A stretch of DNA of 64,000 nucleotides from JAVBLP01 sp031553505. Its GTDB lineage: Bacteria > Elusimicrobiota > Endomicrobiia > Endomicrobiales > Endomicrobiaceae. The stretch spans positions 1-64,000 of the forward strand of contig JAVBLP010000016.1 of the NCBI GenBank assembly GCA_031553505.1, written 5' to 3'. Below are positions 9,201 to 18,191 of this stretch, in pieces. Numbering within the stretch: position 1 is the first letter of the stretch; every line of letters begins with the position of its first letter. The position numbers and the translations under genes are program-made. The notes beneath the pieces are model-generated. The model did not search any database and was not told the origin of the DNA. It saw only the letters and a list, made by a program, of their open reading frames with translations.

Positions 9201-12200
9201 TTTCAGCATATAATGCAAATAAAACGAAAGAAAATTTTGCCGCAGCGGAAGCTGCGTTGGAAGCCATAGAGTTTGACGTAAATAATGAAACCATGGAAGC
9301 GTTGGAAGCCCAGGTTGCCGAAGTAAGCGCTGTTATAGAACAGATGTACGGCGTTTCGCGCGAAGAACAAATTCAGCAGGTGGCGATGGTTCAGGAGTAC
9401 ATACGCGGAATAAAAGAAGGGCATTCGGTTGATGTTGAAAGTTTTCTTGCCGATGAGAACCTTGACGGCAATATAATTATACGCAATTACCAAGGGCGCG
9501 TAATGAAATTGGCTGACATAGATTCTAAATACGGAACACCGGAATATTTAAAAGATATTTCCGTAGCGTTTAATTTAGGCCTTGCCGGAATAGGCGAAAG
9601 CCTGGACAGGATAGAGTTTTTAAAAGCGTGGTATGTGCTGCAGATAAGGCAGGGAGAAGCAAAAAATGCCGCGGAAAAAGAAGCGATATCAAAGGCTGTG
9701 GAAAACGGCGGTTTCTTAAAATCAGAATGGTACAAAGCTGACTATGAAAAACTTGTTAATGATAAAGCGCTGCAAAAGAAATATGGTTTGGATATAACTA
9801 CCGCAGACAATCCAAGGTTTAAAACTAAAGCGGGCGACCCGCAGCTAAAAACAAAAGCTTTGGATATAGGATTAAGAGTCAGGGGGATGGACGGCTACTG
9901 GACAATAAAAAGCGTAGCGGAAATAATACTTGACGACTTTATCGCGAAAAGAAACGCCGGCTTTGCCGGATTGACGCTTAACCTGTTGACAAACGCCGAA
10001 TCTTTTGAAGACGTTAAAGCTTTGTTGAAAAAGAAAGCTTATACCGGAAAAACTTACGGCGAAGAACTTGTGAATTTGGGCGTGCTTAAAAAAGTATATG
10101 GCGAAGATTACAAGGGCCATGCTAATACATCGGGTTTGTATTTGCAGAATACGCATCCCACCATACAATATAATAAAGCCACGGGAAAAGCCCGCTTCTT
10201 CGGATTTCAGCAGCTGATTAACCACGGTTCATTTTTCGCGAAATTATTTAGGCAGATGGCTGAAAGCAAAGACAGTCAGGATGGTTACTGGTTTTTTGGA
10301 AACACAGATAACTTTGAAGCCGGGCAAGTTCCTGCGAAGCTGTTCGGTTGGATGTCCGATACAAAAACGCCGGCAGTAATCATTGTTACGGAAAAAGGCA
10401 CAAGCGAAGGCAATAAAAAAGGCGGTATTCCTACAATAGTCGGCACTGTTATCAGCGCGGTCGGAACGGTCGTTCCGATTTACAAAATAGTTGAGATAGC
10501 GCAGGTAAAAAATAACGAAGTATTGGGAGAGAAATTCCAGTCCGCCCAAAATGCTTTTTTTAATACTAATATGGTTGTCGCAAGCAAAAACGAAGTGCTT
10601 TCCGCTATAGCAAAACTTGAAACCGCCCTTGATGATGCTAAAGCGGTTAATGCAATAAATAAAGCGTACCCGTTGAAAAACCTGGACAGCAAAGAAAAGA
10701 TAATGGATTATCTTTATGTGCTGGGTGATTTGATAGTTAATAATAAAAAAACATCGGCAGGCGAAGAGTATGTCAAGCTGGAAATCGCAATTGCTTCATC
10801 AATGATGGAATTGAATAACCTGGTCTCTTTAGCTACGGGCGGTACAATGCTGAAGTTTGTATTCCTTAATGATGAAGAAGCAAAGGCGATGTTCGGGCCG
10901 ATTAAGAACCTTAAAAACTTTACGGAAACGTTTGAGAACGCAAAGATAATTATGAACGCGGACGGAACTCAGCAGATTGAGTTTTCCGGTGAACCTGCCG
11001 TTAAACAAACCGGAGCTTTGCCTGTCGATATCCAGCTTTTTGCCTCTTCCGCAAGAAGCGCCGAACAGGCAGCTATTGAAAAAAGCGTTAAAGCGTTAAA
11101 TAAGTTCAAACAGAATAATCTTAAAGCAGTGTCTAAAAATCAGGTCAAAATATTGGCGGACACATTGATTGTTTTAGATGAAGTAGAAAAATACTTAGCG
11201 GCTTCCGATAAAAACAACAGCGTGCAGTTTGAAAAAGACGCGTATTTTATCATGACCGTTTTATCCTCCGTTATGGCATTGCCGGCGCTTAACGTAAGCA
11301 TCGAAGGCATTAACAGCAAAGAAGCAAGAGATCTTATATGGGAAAAAGCCGCAGCCGTATGGAATGAAATAAGCGAAATAACGGATGCCAGAAGGCTTGA
11401 TTTGATTAAAGCCCATATCGATTCCCTTTCAAACAGCGACAAGGAGTCGCTATTTAAGAGATTAAGGGCCGGAAATGATTTGATAATCGAAAACGGAAAA
11501 GTCGTTGAAAGAAACCTCACTCCGGAAAAATATTCTTATTATTCAGGCGCGATTGTGAATACTTATATAACGCGTGAAATTCTGTCAAAACTGGTTATAG
11601 AAGTGCCTGTAAATTTTGCAGATAATAAAATTACCGTAAATGACAAGGCGATAGGAGTTTCTTCCGAAGCCGTTATGAAGACAGCTTTGAAGTGGGCGCA
11701 GAAACAGCCGGACGCCAAAAGAGAAGCTTATGCGAAGGGCGCCGCGGGAAAACTTAAGCTTCTTACGGACTTCCAGAAAGAGCTCAATAATGCGCCTGAC
11801 GGGAGATATCTTGAAGAATTGAGTTTTTTGAACAAAGAAGATAAGGATAAATTAAATTCATTAGACGCTTTAAGAAAATCTGATTTGGCGGTATATAATA
11901 AAGCGTCAGCGGAATTGAACCAGAAAATTGCCAACGGCATGGAAGTAATCATGCTTTCCATAGATACTATGAAGGCAAGGGAAAACTGGGAAATGATAAA
12001 AGCCGAAATAGCTTCTTCGGATCGTTCGCATTATGTGGAACTGAAGAACTATTTAGGGCTTTCAGATATGCCTATAATGGAATTTGCCGCAAGAATATCA
12101 TGTTTTAACTTTCCGCCTGAAACTATAACGGTTGATTCTTTGAAAAGCGTTGAAAGCGCCGGATCAAAAAAACAAATAGAAAAAGGCAAAAAAACTATAA

Positions 12201-15200
12201 CAGATAGAAAAGTGCTTTTAAAACCTTTAGCCGGAGGAATGGCATCCAGATACAGGACAGCCGCGAAATGGTTTGTTGAAGTCGGTTTGAAACTGGCTGA
12301 AAAAGTTGCCGGTCCGAGAGCTGCGGCAGTGCTTTGGGGCGGGAAAAAGACGGCTATAAGCGCGACAAGCGAACAAGTGTCTGATATGAATAATCCGTTC
12401 GGGCTTGTCGTAAGCGGCCCTTCAGCAAGAATTGCGGTCGAAGAGTATTATAAAGGCATGGCTGCGAGCGAAAGCGGTAACTTTGTAAAGCCGGACCTTT
12501 TCCTGCAGAATACAAGCAAAGCTTTAAACATAAAAGACGGTAAGTCTGAATGGAAGAGCGGCGTTGTGCTCGGCCATGGCAATATTGCCGGAGATTTTGA
12601 CGGAGTTTTAAACGCTGTTTTGGAAGGCTCGATTTTTGGTTTGTCGGCTTCCGCTGATAACCCGATGGTTGATTTAAACTCAGCAGAGGTACAAAGGGTA
12701 ATCGGATATATGCAGGAAAATGCGCTTTTGCACGGCGCGATAACAAATGAACGGGCACTCGGCCAAAGCGGCGGCGGTCCTATTACGCAGGAAGGATATC
12801 CGAATATAATAGATACGCCGGTATCTAACGGATCAATAAAAATGCCCGGATTTTCAACATTTGTGCTTGTGACAAATTACATAGGCCAGATATACGCGGT
12901 AAGCCAGGGGATAAAAATAGGAAAAGAAGATTTGATAACATGGAATGAGTATTTAAAAATTACAGGAGGAAGCGCTGAGGCTTTAGCCAAATTTACTAAA
13001 AAACTTTCAAAACTCTCTGAAGCCGATAAAATGACGATGCGCATAAGAAACTCAGATCTTCTTCCTTCAGAATTTGTCGAGAAAAAACAGCCGGACGGAA
13101 GCGTGAATATCCAGTTTGAGCAAATAAGCGGCATGAATCACGGCGCGCTGCCTAAAGCCGTAAACGCAAGGCAGGCTGCAGAAGGCATAGCAATCACGCC
13201 TGCTTCAGATATGACTGCGATTTTTCAAGGCATAAGCGCCAATAAATACAGCATGCTTAAAAAAGCTGGAATCGGCAATATTCCCAATCCACTTTTTGTC
13301 GAAGTTAAAACGCCTTGGCAGGAATATCCTACTTATAACCTGATGAAAAGCGTTTTTGAAGAAAAAGCCGAAGTGAAACGTAAGTCGCTTAGCGGGAAAA
13401 AAGAATCCGCGGCGGTAAGGGTGCCGACTTCTGAAAGTTATGAGATGAGAAATTTAGCCGATTCTATATATGACAATAAGCCTGAAAGATTGGTGGAGGC
13501 TTTATCAAAATACTATGCTTCGGGCGAAAAAAACGATTCCGCGGTTTGGGAACTTGTTTCGGCGTATGCAGGGGATTTTGGAATAACGGTTACAAGAAGC
13601 AATATGCCGATGTTTGTCAGGTATGCTTCGCAGATTGCTAATGCGCCGCAAATACTTGATCCGGAGGAATATTTTGATTATACCGGTTTATTGGATCAGG
13701 GAATTCCTGCCGGCCCTATCAAAGGCGGATATTATGGCAGTATTGATGAAGATGAAGATACTTTGGCCCTCGAAGATTTTAAGTGGGAGGATGTTGATCC
13801 CGCTACCGCGTACGGCAAAGGAATAGTCAGAATGCTTATGCCGGATATCGGCGCGTTTAAAAATCCTAAAGAAGCGGAAATGAGCTTTGAAATAATAACC
13901 GGCTTATTCAATGATAAAAACTATGGCGCGTTAAACCGGTTGTACAGTCTTATTAATGACGATGCGGCAAAAATAGCGTTTTTAAATGACATCGCAAACA
14001 AAAAGGAAAGGACTATATTCACTTCTTTCGCGGAATTTTTTAATGCGTTTATTTCAGCCGTCGCAAACGTTTTTGGCATTAATACAAGTGAAACGTTTAT
14101 TTCCGATATTTATCCGGAACTTGCCGGCAAAGAGGACGTTATAATACTTGGCAGTTTTGCTAATGACATTCAGTTTATGTCTAATGCCAGAATAAAAGCG
14201 GGATTAGGCAAAAACGTCAATATAATAATGCCTTTTGACAATGAAAGCGTAATAGAAGCTTATCCGGTTGTAAACTCTAACGGATCAGGCGCGATTTATA
14301 AGAGAACCATTCCGCAGGATAACGGCTTCTCTGTAAATATTTATTACTATAAGAGAAACAAGGCTGCAAATGAAACTGATAAAGAAAAAGCATTAAATGT
14401 ACAACAGGCGGTTTATAATGTTTTTGAATTCGTAAAAAATGACATTGCCGGAGAAATCGGCCTTGTTGAAAACGACAGCAACAACGGCGCGGCCCGCTGG
14501 GCGTTAGAAGCTGCTGCGCCTTTGTCATATGTCATTAATATTGAAGAAGAGGACGGCTTGTTGTTCACTGTTGCCAGAAACGGAGGCTTAACATCGTATG
14601 AGGAGTATGAAGGCGGCAGGCTGCAAATGACCGACCAGATTTTAAGGGAAAAACGCAACGGCGATAATATGCGTAACCAGCCGAGGACTTTTACATCCTT
14701 GGATTTATCTAAAATAGGCACTTCCGGTATTCTTAACCTTGTCAGTGAAGCCGGCGCGAATACGGTTCTTTTAAAGCTTGGCAGCGATGTTTTGCCGGGC
14801 GATTTAGACGGCATAAAGAAGTTTATTGATGAAGCGCATAATAAAAACATTCAGGTTGTTGTTGAATTTAAAGCGGAAAATGCGCGCAACGCGGTGCAGT
14901 TAGTTCACAATATCGCGTTTAGCGGAATACTTAGGAATCTTGTGGTTAAATCCAAAAAAATTAAAGCTGAAAATGAAAGGGGAATTGACGGAGTAATTCT
15001 TGATTTTGACGCTTTGTCTGAAAAAGATTTGAGAGAGGTTGTGGAGATTGAATCATGGAGCAGGCTGGATCTCGCAGTTAAGCGCGAAAATGTTGACGGT
15101 ATGCTTGGCGTAAGGACAAAATTCTATAACAATTACGCTTTTGCTAAAAACGGCGTGAAAAATGCCGCCAAATGGGTTGAATTTTCAACGCAGGAAGGCG

Positions 15201-16114
15201 AATTTAACCAAAATACCATGGATGTAAACGAGCTCTCGGAAAATATGATGAATGCCGTAAGTGAAGGCGCCGAAGCGGTAGGCATGAGCCTGTCTCTCAT
15301 TGAAGTTATGAAGAAAAACGGCGTAAATTTTAGTTTCTCCGTATTTATGAGGGGGATTGTCTCAAAGTGGGTTTCACTTATTAAAAATACTCCGGAAGGC
15401 AAAAACAGGTCAGGGCACAGGTCAGGACTTGCTGAAAGAGACATCAAACTTGAAGAAAGAGCAGAAAATAATTTATACAAACTTTTAGGTAAAATGCGTT
15501 CGTCGGATCCTGCTCTTGTGGAGCATATACGCCAATTGAACGCTATTTTAAATACTCCTAAAACCAATCAGCTTGTAGCGGAAATGCTAAATACTGACAG
15601 GAATGAAGAATTAATCTACGCGGAAGCCCAAGGCTACCTGCAGGGTGTATTAGAAAATATGCAGGCGTCGCAGTATATGCAAAATGCTAAATTTGCAATT
15701 AGCACGGACGCGGCAATATACAGGGCAATGCTTGTTGAAGCAAAATTGTATATCGTTGCGAATGATATCAATGTAAGCAGCAGCGGCAAATACGCTTCCC
15801 CTTATATTGACGCGCTTTTGGCAAGAAGCGATACGAATAATAACAGGTATGAAGGCTCTAACGCCGAAATGCAGCAGCTGGTAGGGATCGGCAGTTCATT
15901 TGAAGGTATTCTAAACAGCGCGCCGGCAAGGAGCACCATTAATACGCTTGCGTATTTAGTGGAGAATGATAAGCTTTCGGAAAATAACAGGCCTATAGCT
16001 ATAGCTAACTTGATAGTTATGTTCGACGCGATCGGCAGAGAAACAAAGATTAAGATTGAGCCTATTAAGATGACAAGAAACGAAGCGACTTTAGCGATTT
16101 TAAGAGCGGCATAA
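6248..16114 (+). CDS. Giant secreted multidomain protein (ChaN/TIKI-like, HEMTH, two UDPGP-like domains, amylase-like barrel)
   Basis: A 3288-residue protein with a GGGGGA ribosome-binding site. Residues 1-34 form a signal peptide. Residues about 75-500 resemble the ChaN/TIKI superfamily: IQDLHAHAETQRNI (81-94), IYVEGAFG, and ITGGFHT before residue 482. Two hydrophobic helices (about 662-705) precede a zinc-protease-type HEMTH at 800-804. Residues 1190-1445 match the UDP-glucose pyrophosphorylase family: LYLQNT (1297), NHG (1325), GNTDN (1351), VTEKGTSEGNKKGG (1380), VEIAQV (1415), FNTN (1438). No G-rich nucleotide loop is visible there. Residues 1990-2210 repeat the order: LAGGMASRY (1994), LFLQNT (2084), GHG (2109), SADN (2135), SGGGPIT (2174). 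Residues 2815-3050 look like a degenerate GH13 barrel (KKFIDEAHNKNIQVVVE; GIDGVILDF). The rest is helical and unassigned. The gene stands alone between terminators. Function unknown; domain calls are by motif and memory. Confidence 0.7.
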   Translation: MMNLFKKLKFTKAVALVTAVCFSVSIFTTSGFAAPVAAVMPQAQNVNLAPSLNPANFVIPFNIGRVTDSVNFKSGRVVVQIQDLHAHAETQRNIASILSMLDSKYKVKNIYVEGAFGQVNTGWIGGINDASVVENMVDKGVLSGAEYYSVKSGKPQILKGIENRKIYLENFNRLVQIEAQKGEIKNAFPEIRNILSYLTSQAYGRENKKIDNVVKKYKAGKISFEKYFSFIAKKAKKQDVYFGFYPSITLLADIVNTQNKLNRNKINSQLADFVNDLKAEISFAEYKELMDYSAAAETEGIFYFRIAELYNKGGYSGKYPELAKFFHFISLNQAINPLDLVSEERALLWEVKSNASVSDREEELVFLSNFIDLMEGFLDNKISAPEYKYFERELPRFKNVWAKYTGMQELPNIEQYYSLFEGFHKANIERNNIFVKEITGALPKTDNANIIFSKDMVMTDAAGLLAGAKEIDIVITGGFHTQDVSLVLQNMKQSYVVITPNVTQDTKLSELLYSDSVARISKFIPANAFKDLLASEAFKVANNPQQALNVLAGTALSKTVLDRFADENGGFVLYDDINNFVRNNPELQKELKNKGIENLSVSNAKATENGNYELTFKYDDAAKKQFAEDTYKITQQGAYNLKNAAQYDAEKIEKSSGANLVIETAAITGFAIGALIFAIAGMQFFALGAIAAIAGNFMAIGFSLASHGNAKYVQNALTQANRYVKFVKQYGNDQQLQNEKDRFIAELKNTYAGKIGEIRDDADLDTIAEVRGGVIYVNAIALKFLNEHHRNVVKNILVNHEMTHVKGIKSEFIANLRTSISYANIANIFYKFVESNAEIALLNFTKALNNYNAMKEIITRDGFRLVAMLDVLEAIENMLPYIESDEQAFTSVTGDMIREVLIDLEKSGMRNLIENPIVFDMALKHRDDLYTERRMFSKKPYEKIDYGKFNLHRSQQDTERLYASLVERYGISRFEESVANLRLAVSAYNANKTKENFAAAEAALEAIEFDVNNETMEALEAQVAEVSAVIEQMYGVSREEQIQQVAMVQEYIRGIKEGHSVDVESFLADENLDGNIIIRNYQGRVMKLADIDSKYGTPEYLKDISVAFNLGLAGIGESLDRIEFLKAWYVLQIRQGEAKNAAEKEAISKAVENGGFLKSEWYKADYEKLVNDKALQKKYGLDITTADNPRFKTKAGDPQLKTKALDIGLRVRGMDGYWTIKSVAEIILDDFIAKRNAGFAGLTLNLLTNAESFEDVKALLKKKAYTGKTYGEELVNLGVLKKVYGEDYKGHANTSGLYLQNTHPTIQYNKATGKARFFGFQQLINHGSFFAKLFRQMAESKDSQDGYWFFGNTDNFEAGQVPAKLFGWMSDTKTPAVIIVTEKGTSEGNKKGGIPTIVGTVISAVGTVVPIYKIVEIAQVKNNEVLGEKFQSAQNAFFNTNMVVASKNEVLSAIAKLETALDDAKAVNAINKAYPLKNLDSKEKIMDYLYVLGDLIVNNKKTSAGEEYVKLEIAIASSMMELNNLVSLATGGTMLKFVFLNDEEAKAMFGPIKNLKNFTETFENAKIIMNADGTQQIEFSGEPAVKQTGALPVDIQLFASSARSAEQAAIEKSVKALNKFKQNNLKAVSKNQVKILADTLIVLDEVEKYLAASDKNNSVQFEKDAYFIMTVLSSVMALPALNVSIEGINSKEARDLIWEKAAAVWNEISEITDARRLDLIKAHIDSLSNSDKESLFKRLRAGNDLIIENGKVVERNLTPEKYSYYSGAIVNTYITREILSKLVIEVPVNFADNKITVNDKAIGVSSEAVMKTALKWAQKQPDAKREAYAKGAAGKLKLLTDFQKELNNAPDGRYLEELSFLNKEDKDKLNSLDALRKSDLAVYNKASAELNQKIANGMEVIMLSIDTMKARENWEMIKAEIASSDRSHYVELKNYLGLSDMPIMEFAARISCFNFPPETITVDSLKSVESAGSKKQIEKGKKTITDRKVLLKPLAGGMASRYRTAAKWFVEVGLKLAEKVAGPRAAAVLWGGKKTAISATSEQVSDMNNPFGLVVSGPSARIAVEEYYKGMAASESGNFVKPDLFLQNTSKALNIKDGKSEWKSGVVLGHGNIAGDFDGVLNAVLEGSIFGLSASADNPMVDLNSAEVQRVIGYMQENALLHGAITNERALGQSGGGPITQEGYPNIIDTPVSNGSIKMPGFSTFVLVTNYIGQIYAVSQGIKIGKEDLITWNEYLKITGGSAEALAKFTKKLSKLSEADKMTMRIRNSDLLPSEFVEKKQPDGSVNIQFEQISGMNHGALPKAVNARQAAEGIAITPASDMTAIFQGISANKYSMLKKAGIGNIPNPLFVEVKTPWQEYPTYNLMKSVFEEKAEVKRKSLSGKKESAAVRVPTSESYEMRNLADSIYDNKPERLVEALSKYYASGEKNDSAVWELVSAYAGDFGITVTRSNMPMFVRYASQIANAPQILDPEEYFDYTGLLDQGIPAGPIKGGYYGSIDEDEDTLALEDFKWEDVDPATAYGKGIVRMLMPDIGAFKNPKEAEMSFEIITGLFNDKNYGALNRLYSLINDDAAKIAFLNDIANKKERTIFTSFAEFFNAFISAVANVFGINTSETFISDIYPELAGKEDVIILGSFANDIQFMSNARIKAGLGKNVNIIMPFDNESVIEAYPVVNSNGSGAIYKRTIPQDNGFSVNIYYYKRNKAANETDKEKALNVQQAVYNVFEFVKNDIAGEIGLVENDSNNGAARWALEAAAPLSYVINIEEEDGLLFTVARNGGLTSYEEYEGGRLQMTDQILREKRNGDNMRNQPRTFTSLDLSKIGTSGILNLVSEAGANTVLLKLGSDVLPGDLDGIKKFIDEAHNKNIQVVVEFKAENARNAVQLVHNIAFSGILRNLVVKSKKIKAENERGIDGVILDFDALSEKDLREVVEIESWSRLDLAVKRENVDGMLGVRTKFYNNYAFAKNGVKNAAKWVEFSTQEGEFNQNTMDVNELSENMMNAVSEGAEAVGMSLSLIEVMKKNGVNFSFSVFMRGIVSKWVSLIKNTPEGKNRSGHRSGLAERDIKLEERAENNLYKLLGKMRSSDPALVEHIRQLNAILNTPKTNQLVAEMLNTDRNEELIYAEAQGYLQGVLENMQASQYMQNAKFAISTDAAIYRAMLVEAKLYIVANDINVSSSGKYASPYIDALLARSDTNNNRYEGSNAEMQQLVGIGSSFEGILNSAPARSTINTLAYLVENDKLSENNRPIAIANLIVMFDAIGRETKIKIEPIKMTRNEATLAILRAA

Positions 16115-16149
16115 GCAACAATACAAGCAGGACCTTTTGTGTAGCAAAA

Positions 16150-16189
16150 AAGAAGAGGCTTCCAAATCACGGAAGCTTCTTCTTTTTTT
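16150..16189 (+). terminator. Rho-independent terminator after the giant gene
   Basis: Fourteen-base arms 16150-16163 and 16171-16184 (GAAGAGGCTTCC / GGAAGCTTCTTC, one G-T pair), a seven-base loop and a run of seven T's. It ends the 9.9-kb transcript. Confidence 0.9.
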
Positions 16190-16205
16190 GTACGTGTATT
16201 CTGCC

Positions 16206-16237
16206 ATTCTGCGACGCATTTTTTACGATCGCAGAAT
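16206..16237. repeat. Intergenic inverted repeat, no T-tract
   Basis: Perfect nine-base arms ATTCTGCGA and TCGCAGAAT around a 14-base loop. It is not followed by T's, so it is not an obvious terminator. The rest of the 359-base gap before the nucleotidyltransferase gene (16238-16436) shows no credible gene; a 79-codon frame there has no ribosome-binding site and overlaps the next gene's promoter. Confidence 0.45.
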
Positions 16238-16436
16238 CCGGCCAATCCTGTAAAAACCCCATGGATTTAACAGCGGATGTTTGCAAAAACTAGAAATTAA
16301 CACGCTATTTGTTTGTTGCGGAGAAATGAATAAACAAATAATCTGCCTTTCAAGAGTGGTGCGGCAGGCGCTGCAGTACTATTCTTTGTCATGTTTTACA
16401 AACACACAAATTTATAGTAAGCAATGCTCAAACAAA

Positions 16437-16465
16437 TTGAAAAATCAATTGTTTTGTGGTATAAA
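16437..16465 (+). promoter_or_regulatory. Sigma-70 promoter of the CCA/HD nucleotidyltransferase gene
   Basis: TTGAAA, 17-base spacer, TATAAA. Only eight bases separate the -10 box from the ATG, and no Shine-Dalgarno sequence is present, so the mRNA is predicted to be leaderless or nearly so. Confidence 0.65.
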
Positions 16466-16473
16466 TAAACCAT

Positions 16474-17865
16474 ATGAAAGATATCAAAATACCGCCAAAA
16501 TACGTACCTATAACAGATAAAATTGCCGCCTGCGCCAAAGAAGGCGGTTTTTCGGCTTATGCAGTCGGCGGTTTCGTGAGAGATTTAATAATCGGCAGGC
16601 AGCCTAAAGATTTGGATATTATGGTTGAACCTTTAAACGCCGCGGAAAACTCCGCGATGGCGGGCATAAACTTGTCAAAAATGATTTCAAAAAAATACGG
16701 TTTGAGAGAGCCTGTCGTTTTTGAAAGGTTTGGTACTTCAAAACTCTTTATAGACGGTGAAGAAGTTGAGTTTGTCATGCCCAGAAAAGAGTACTATGAA
16801 GACGATTCAAGAAACCCCGATACAGCTTTAGGCACGCTTGAGCAGGACGCTTTAAGAAGGGATTTTACGGTAAACGCTTTATTTTTGCGTTTAAGCGATA
16901 TGCGGGTTTTAGATTTGACGGGTAAGGGAGCGGATGATTTAATTAATAAGATTATCCGCGTAACCGATCCGGAAAACGCGGAAGTTATCTTCAGGCAGGA
17001 CCCTCTAAGAATTTTGCGCGCCGTTCGCCAAAACCTGCAGCTTGGTTTTGAAATTGAAAAAGGCACGTTTGAAGCGATGAAAGCCAACGCAAAAAGGATA
17101 GATATAGTTTCGCCGGAACGGATACGCGATGAAATCAATAAAATCCTTACCGAGCCGGAGCCTTCAAAAGCTATTCTTCTAATGGATAAGGCTGATATTT
17201 TAAACGAAATATTCTCTGAAATTTACAGGCTCAAAGGGCTCAAGCAGCCTGAAAAATACCATGATTTTGACGTTTTTACGCATACGCTTAAGGTTTTGGA
17301 CCGTACAGATAACAGCCTTGTGTTAAGAATGGCGGCTTTACTGCACGATACGGGTAAGTATGAAGCGGCAAAAGTAAAAGACGGCAAAATTTCTTTTCAC
17401 GGGCATGAACTTATGAGCGCAAAAATCGCGGATAATATTTTAACCCGCTTAAAATATCCTAAAGATTTTACGGCTTCAGTTAAAAATATAATAAAAAACC
17501 ATATGTATCCGAAGATGTATGATTCAGTCTGGAGCGACAGCGCTGTCCGGAGGTTTGCGGACTCCTGCGGGAAAGAATTATGGCTTGTTATGGCAATTGC
17601 CGAAGCTGATTTTGGCAAAAATGCACCGGATGATAAAGTATATGAATTAAAAAGAAGGATAAAAGATCTTGAAAACAAGGGGCTGCTTTACCCTGCAAAC
17701 GAACTTTTGAGCGGGCAGGAGCTCATGGAATATTTTAATCTCCCGCAAGGCGCCTGGATAAAAGACGCCAAAGGAAAAATAGCCGACTTGAGATTTGATA
17801 ATCCTTTACTTTCAAAAGAAGAAGCGTTTGCAATTGTAAAAGAAATGTTAAATCCAAAGAAGTAA
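16474..17865 (+). CDS. CCA-adding tRNA nucleotidyltransferase / poly(A) polymerase family protein with HD domain
   Basis: A 463-residue class II nucleotidyltransferase. The N-terminal catalytic head shows VGGFVRDLIIGRQPKDLDIMV, with the GG loop near residue 31 and metal-binding Asp residues at about 46 and 48, then RRDFTVNALFLRL. The neck follows with RQDPLRILRAVR. The C-terminal half holds an HD phosphohydrolase domain (LLHDTGKYEAA, His-Asp at 291-292, then FHGHE). In relatives the enzyme adds or repairs the 3' CCA of tRNAs, and the HD domain processes phosphate ends. This fits the tmRNA in the window, whose gene does not encode CCA. Poly(A) polymerase activity cannot be excluded. The start is set by the adjacent promoter. 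Confidence 0.88.
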   Translation: MKDIKIPPKYVPITDKIAACAKEGGFSAYAVGGFVRDLIIGRQPKDLDIMVEPLNAAENSAMAGINLSKMISKKYGLREPVVFERFGTSKLFIDGEEVEFVMPRKEYYEDDSRNPDTALGTLEQDALRRDFTVNALFLRLSDMRVLDLTGKGADDLINKIIRVTDPENAEVIFRQDPLRILRAVRQNLQLGFEIEKGTFEAMKANAKRIDIVSPERIRDEINKILTEPEPSKAILLMDKADILNEIFSEIYRLKGLKQPEKYHDFDVFTHTLKVLDRTDNSLVLRMAALLHDTGKYEAAKVKDGKISFHGHELMSAKIADNILTRLKYPKDFTASVKNIIKNHMYPKMYDSVWSDSAVRRFADSCGKELWLVMAIAEADFGKNAPDDKVYELKRRIKDLENKGLLYPANELLSGQELMEYFNLPQGAWIKDAKGKIADLRFDNPLLSKEEAFAIVKEMLNPKK

Positions 17866-17876
17866 GATACTATATA

Positions 17877-17885
17877 TGGTATAAT
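17877..17885 (+). promoter_or_regulatory. Extended -10 promoter for a leaderless transcript
   Basis: TGG directly followed by TATAAT, an extended -10 with no recognisable -35. It ends six bases before the ATG of the small membrane protein gene, which has no Shine-Dalgarno sequence. Confidence 0.55.
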
Positions 17886-17891
17886 ATTGCC

Positions 17892-18182
17892 ATGAGCACG
17901 GAAAAAAACATGAACGAAGACCAAAAACAACAGCCGCAGGCTGTACAAAAAACCGTTGAAGAAGATATGCCGGAAGTTGAAATCGACAGAAGCGCGGATA
18001 TCGATAAAACTTACGATATAGAGGGTTTTCTCGGAGGCGGCGCGGCAGGGCTTCTTGTGGGTATAATAGTATCGTTTGACGCAATATTTGCCATGGAAAT
18101 CGGCATGTTTGTAGGGCTCATAGTCGGTACGCGTTTTAAAAAAGAAAAGAAGGCTAAAGACACCGCTCCGGCTCAAAAATAA
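17892..18182 (+). CDS. Small glycine-rich membrane protein
   Basis: A 96-residue protein. The first 50 residues are polar and acidic (rich in Gln, Glu and Asp). A hydrophobic glycine-zipper-like segment (GFLGGGAAGLLVGIIVSFDA, then AMEIGMFVGLIVG) spans about residues 46-82, enough for one or two membrane helices, and a Lys-rich tail closes the protein. I do not recognise the family. It sits nine bases before the giant TPR gene on the same strand, so the two are probably co-transcribed, and the small protein might anchor the TPR protein at the membrane. That partnership is inference from position alone. Confidence 0.65.
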   Translation: MSTEKNMNEDQKQQPQAVQKTVEEDMPEVEIDRSADIDKTYDIEGFLGGGAAGLLVGIIVSFDAIFAMEIGMFVGLIVGTRFKKEKKAKDTAPAQK

Positions 18183-18191
18183 GGGTAAGAT

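Noticed and set aside
9818..10600. Calling the giant protein a functional UTP-glucose-1-phosphate uridylyltransferase
   Set aside because: The signal peptide predicts export away from UTP, and the first copy lacks the G-rich nucleotide loop; only a family resemblance is supported.
16281..16520. 79-codon plus-strand frame before the CCA/HD gene
   Set aside because: No ribosome-binding site, unusual composition, and it overlaps the promoter and first codons of the real gene.
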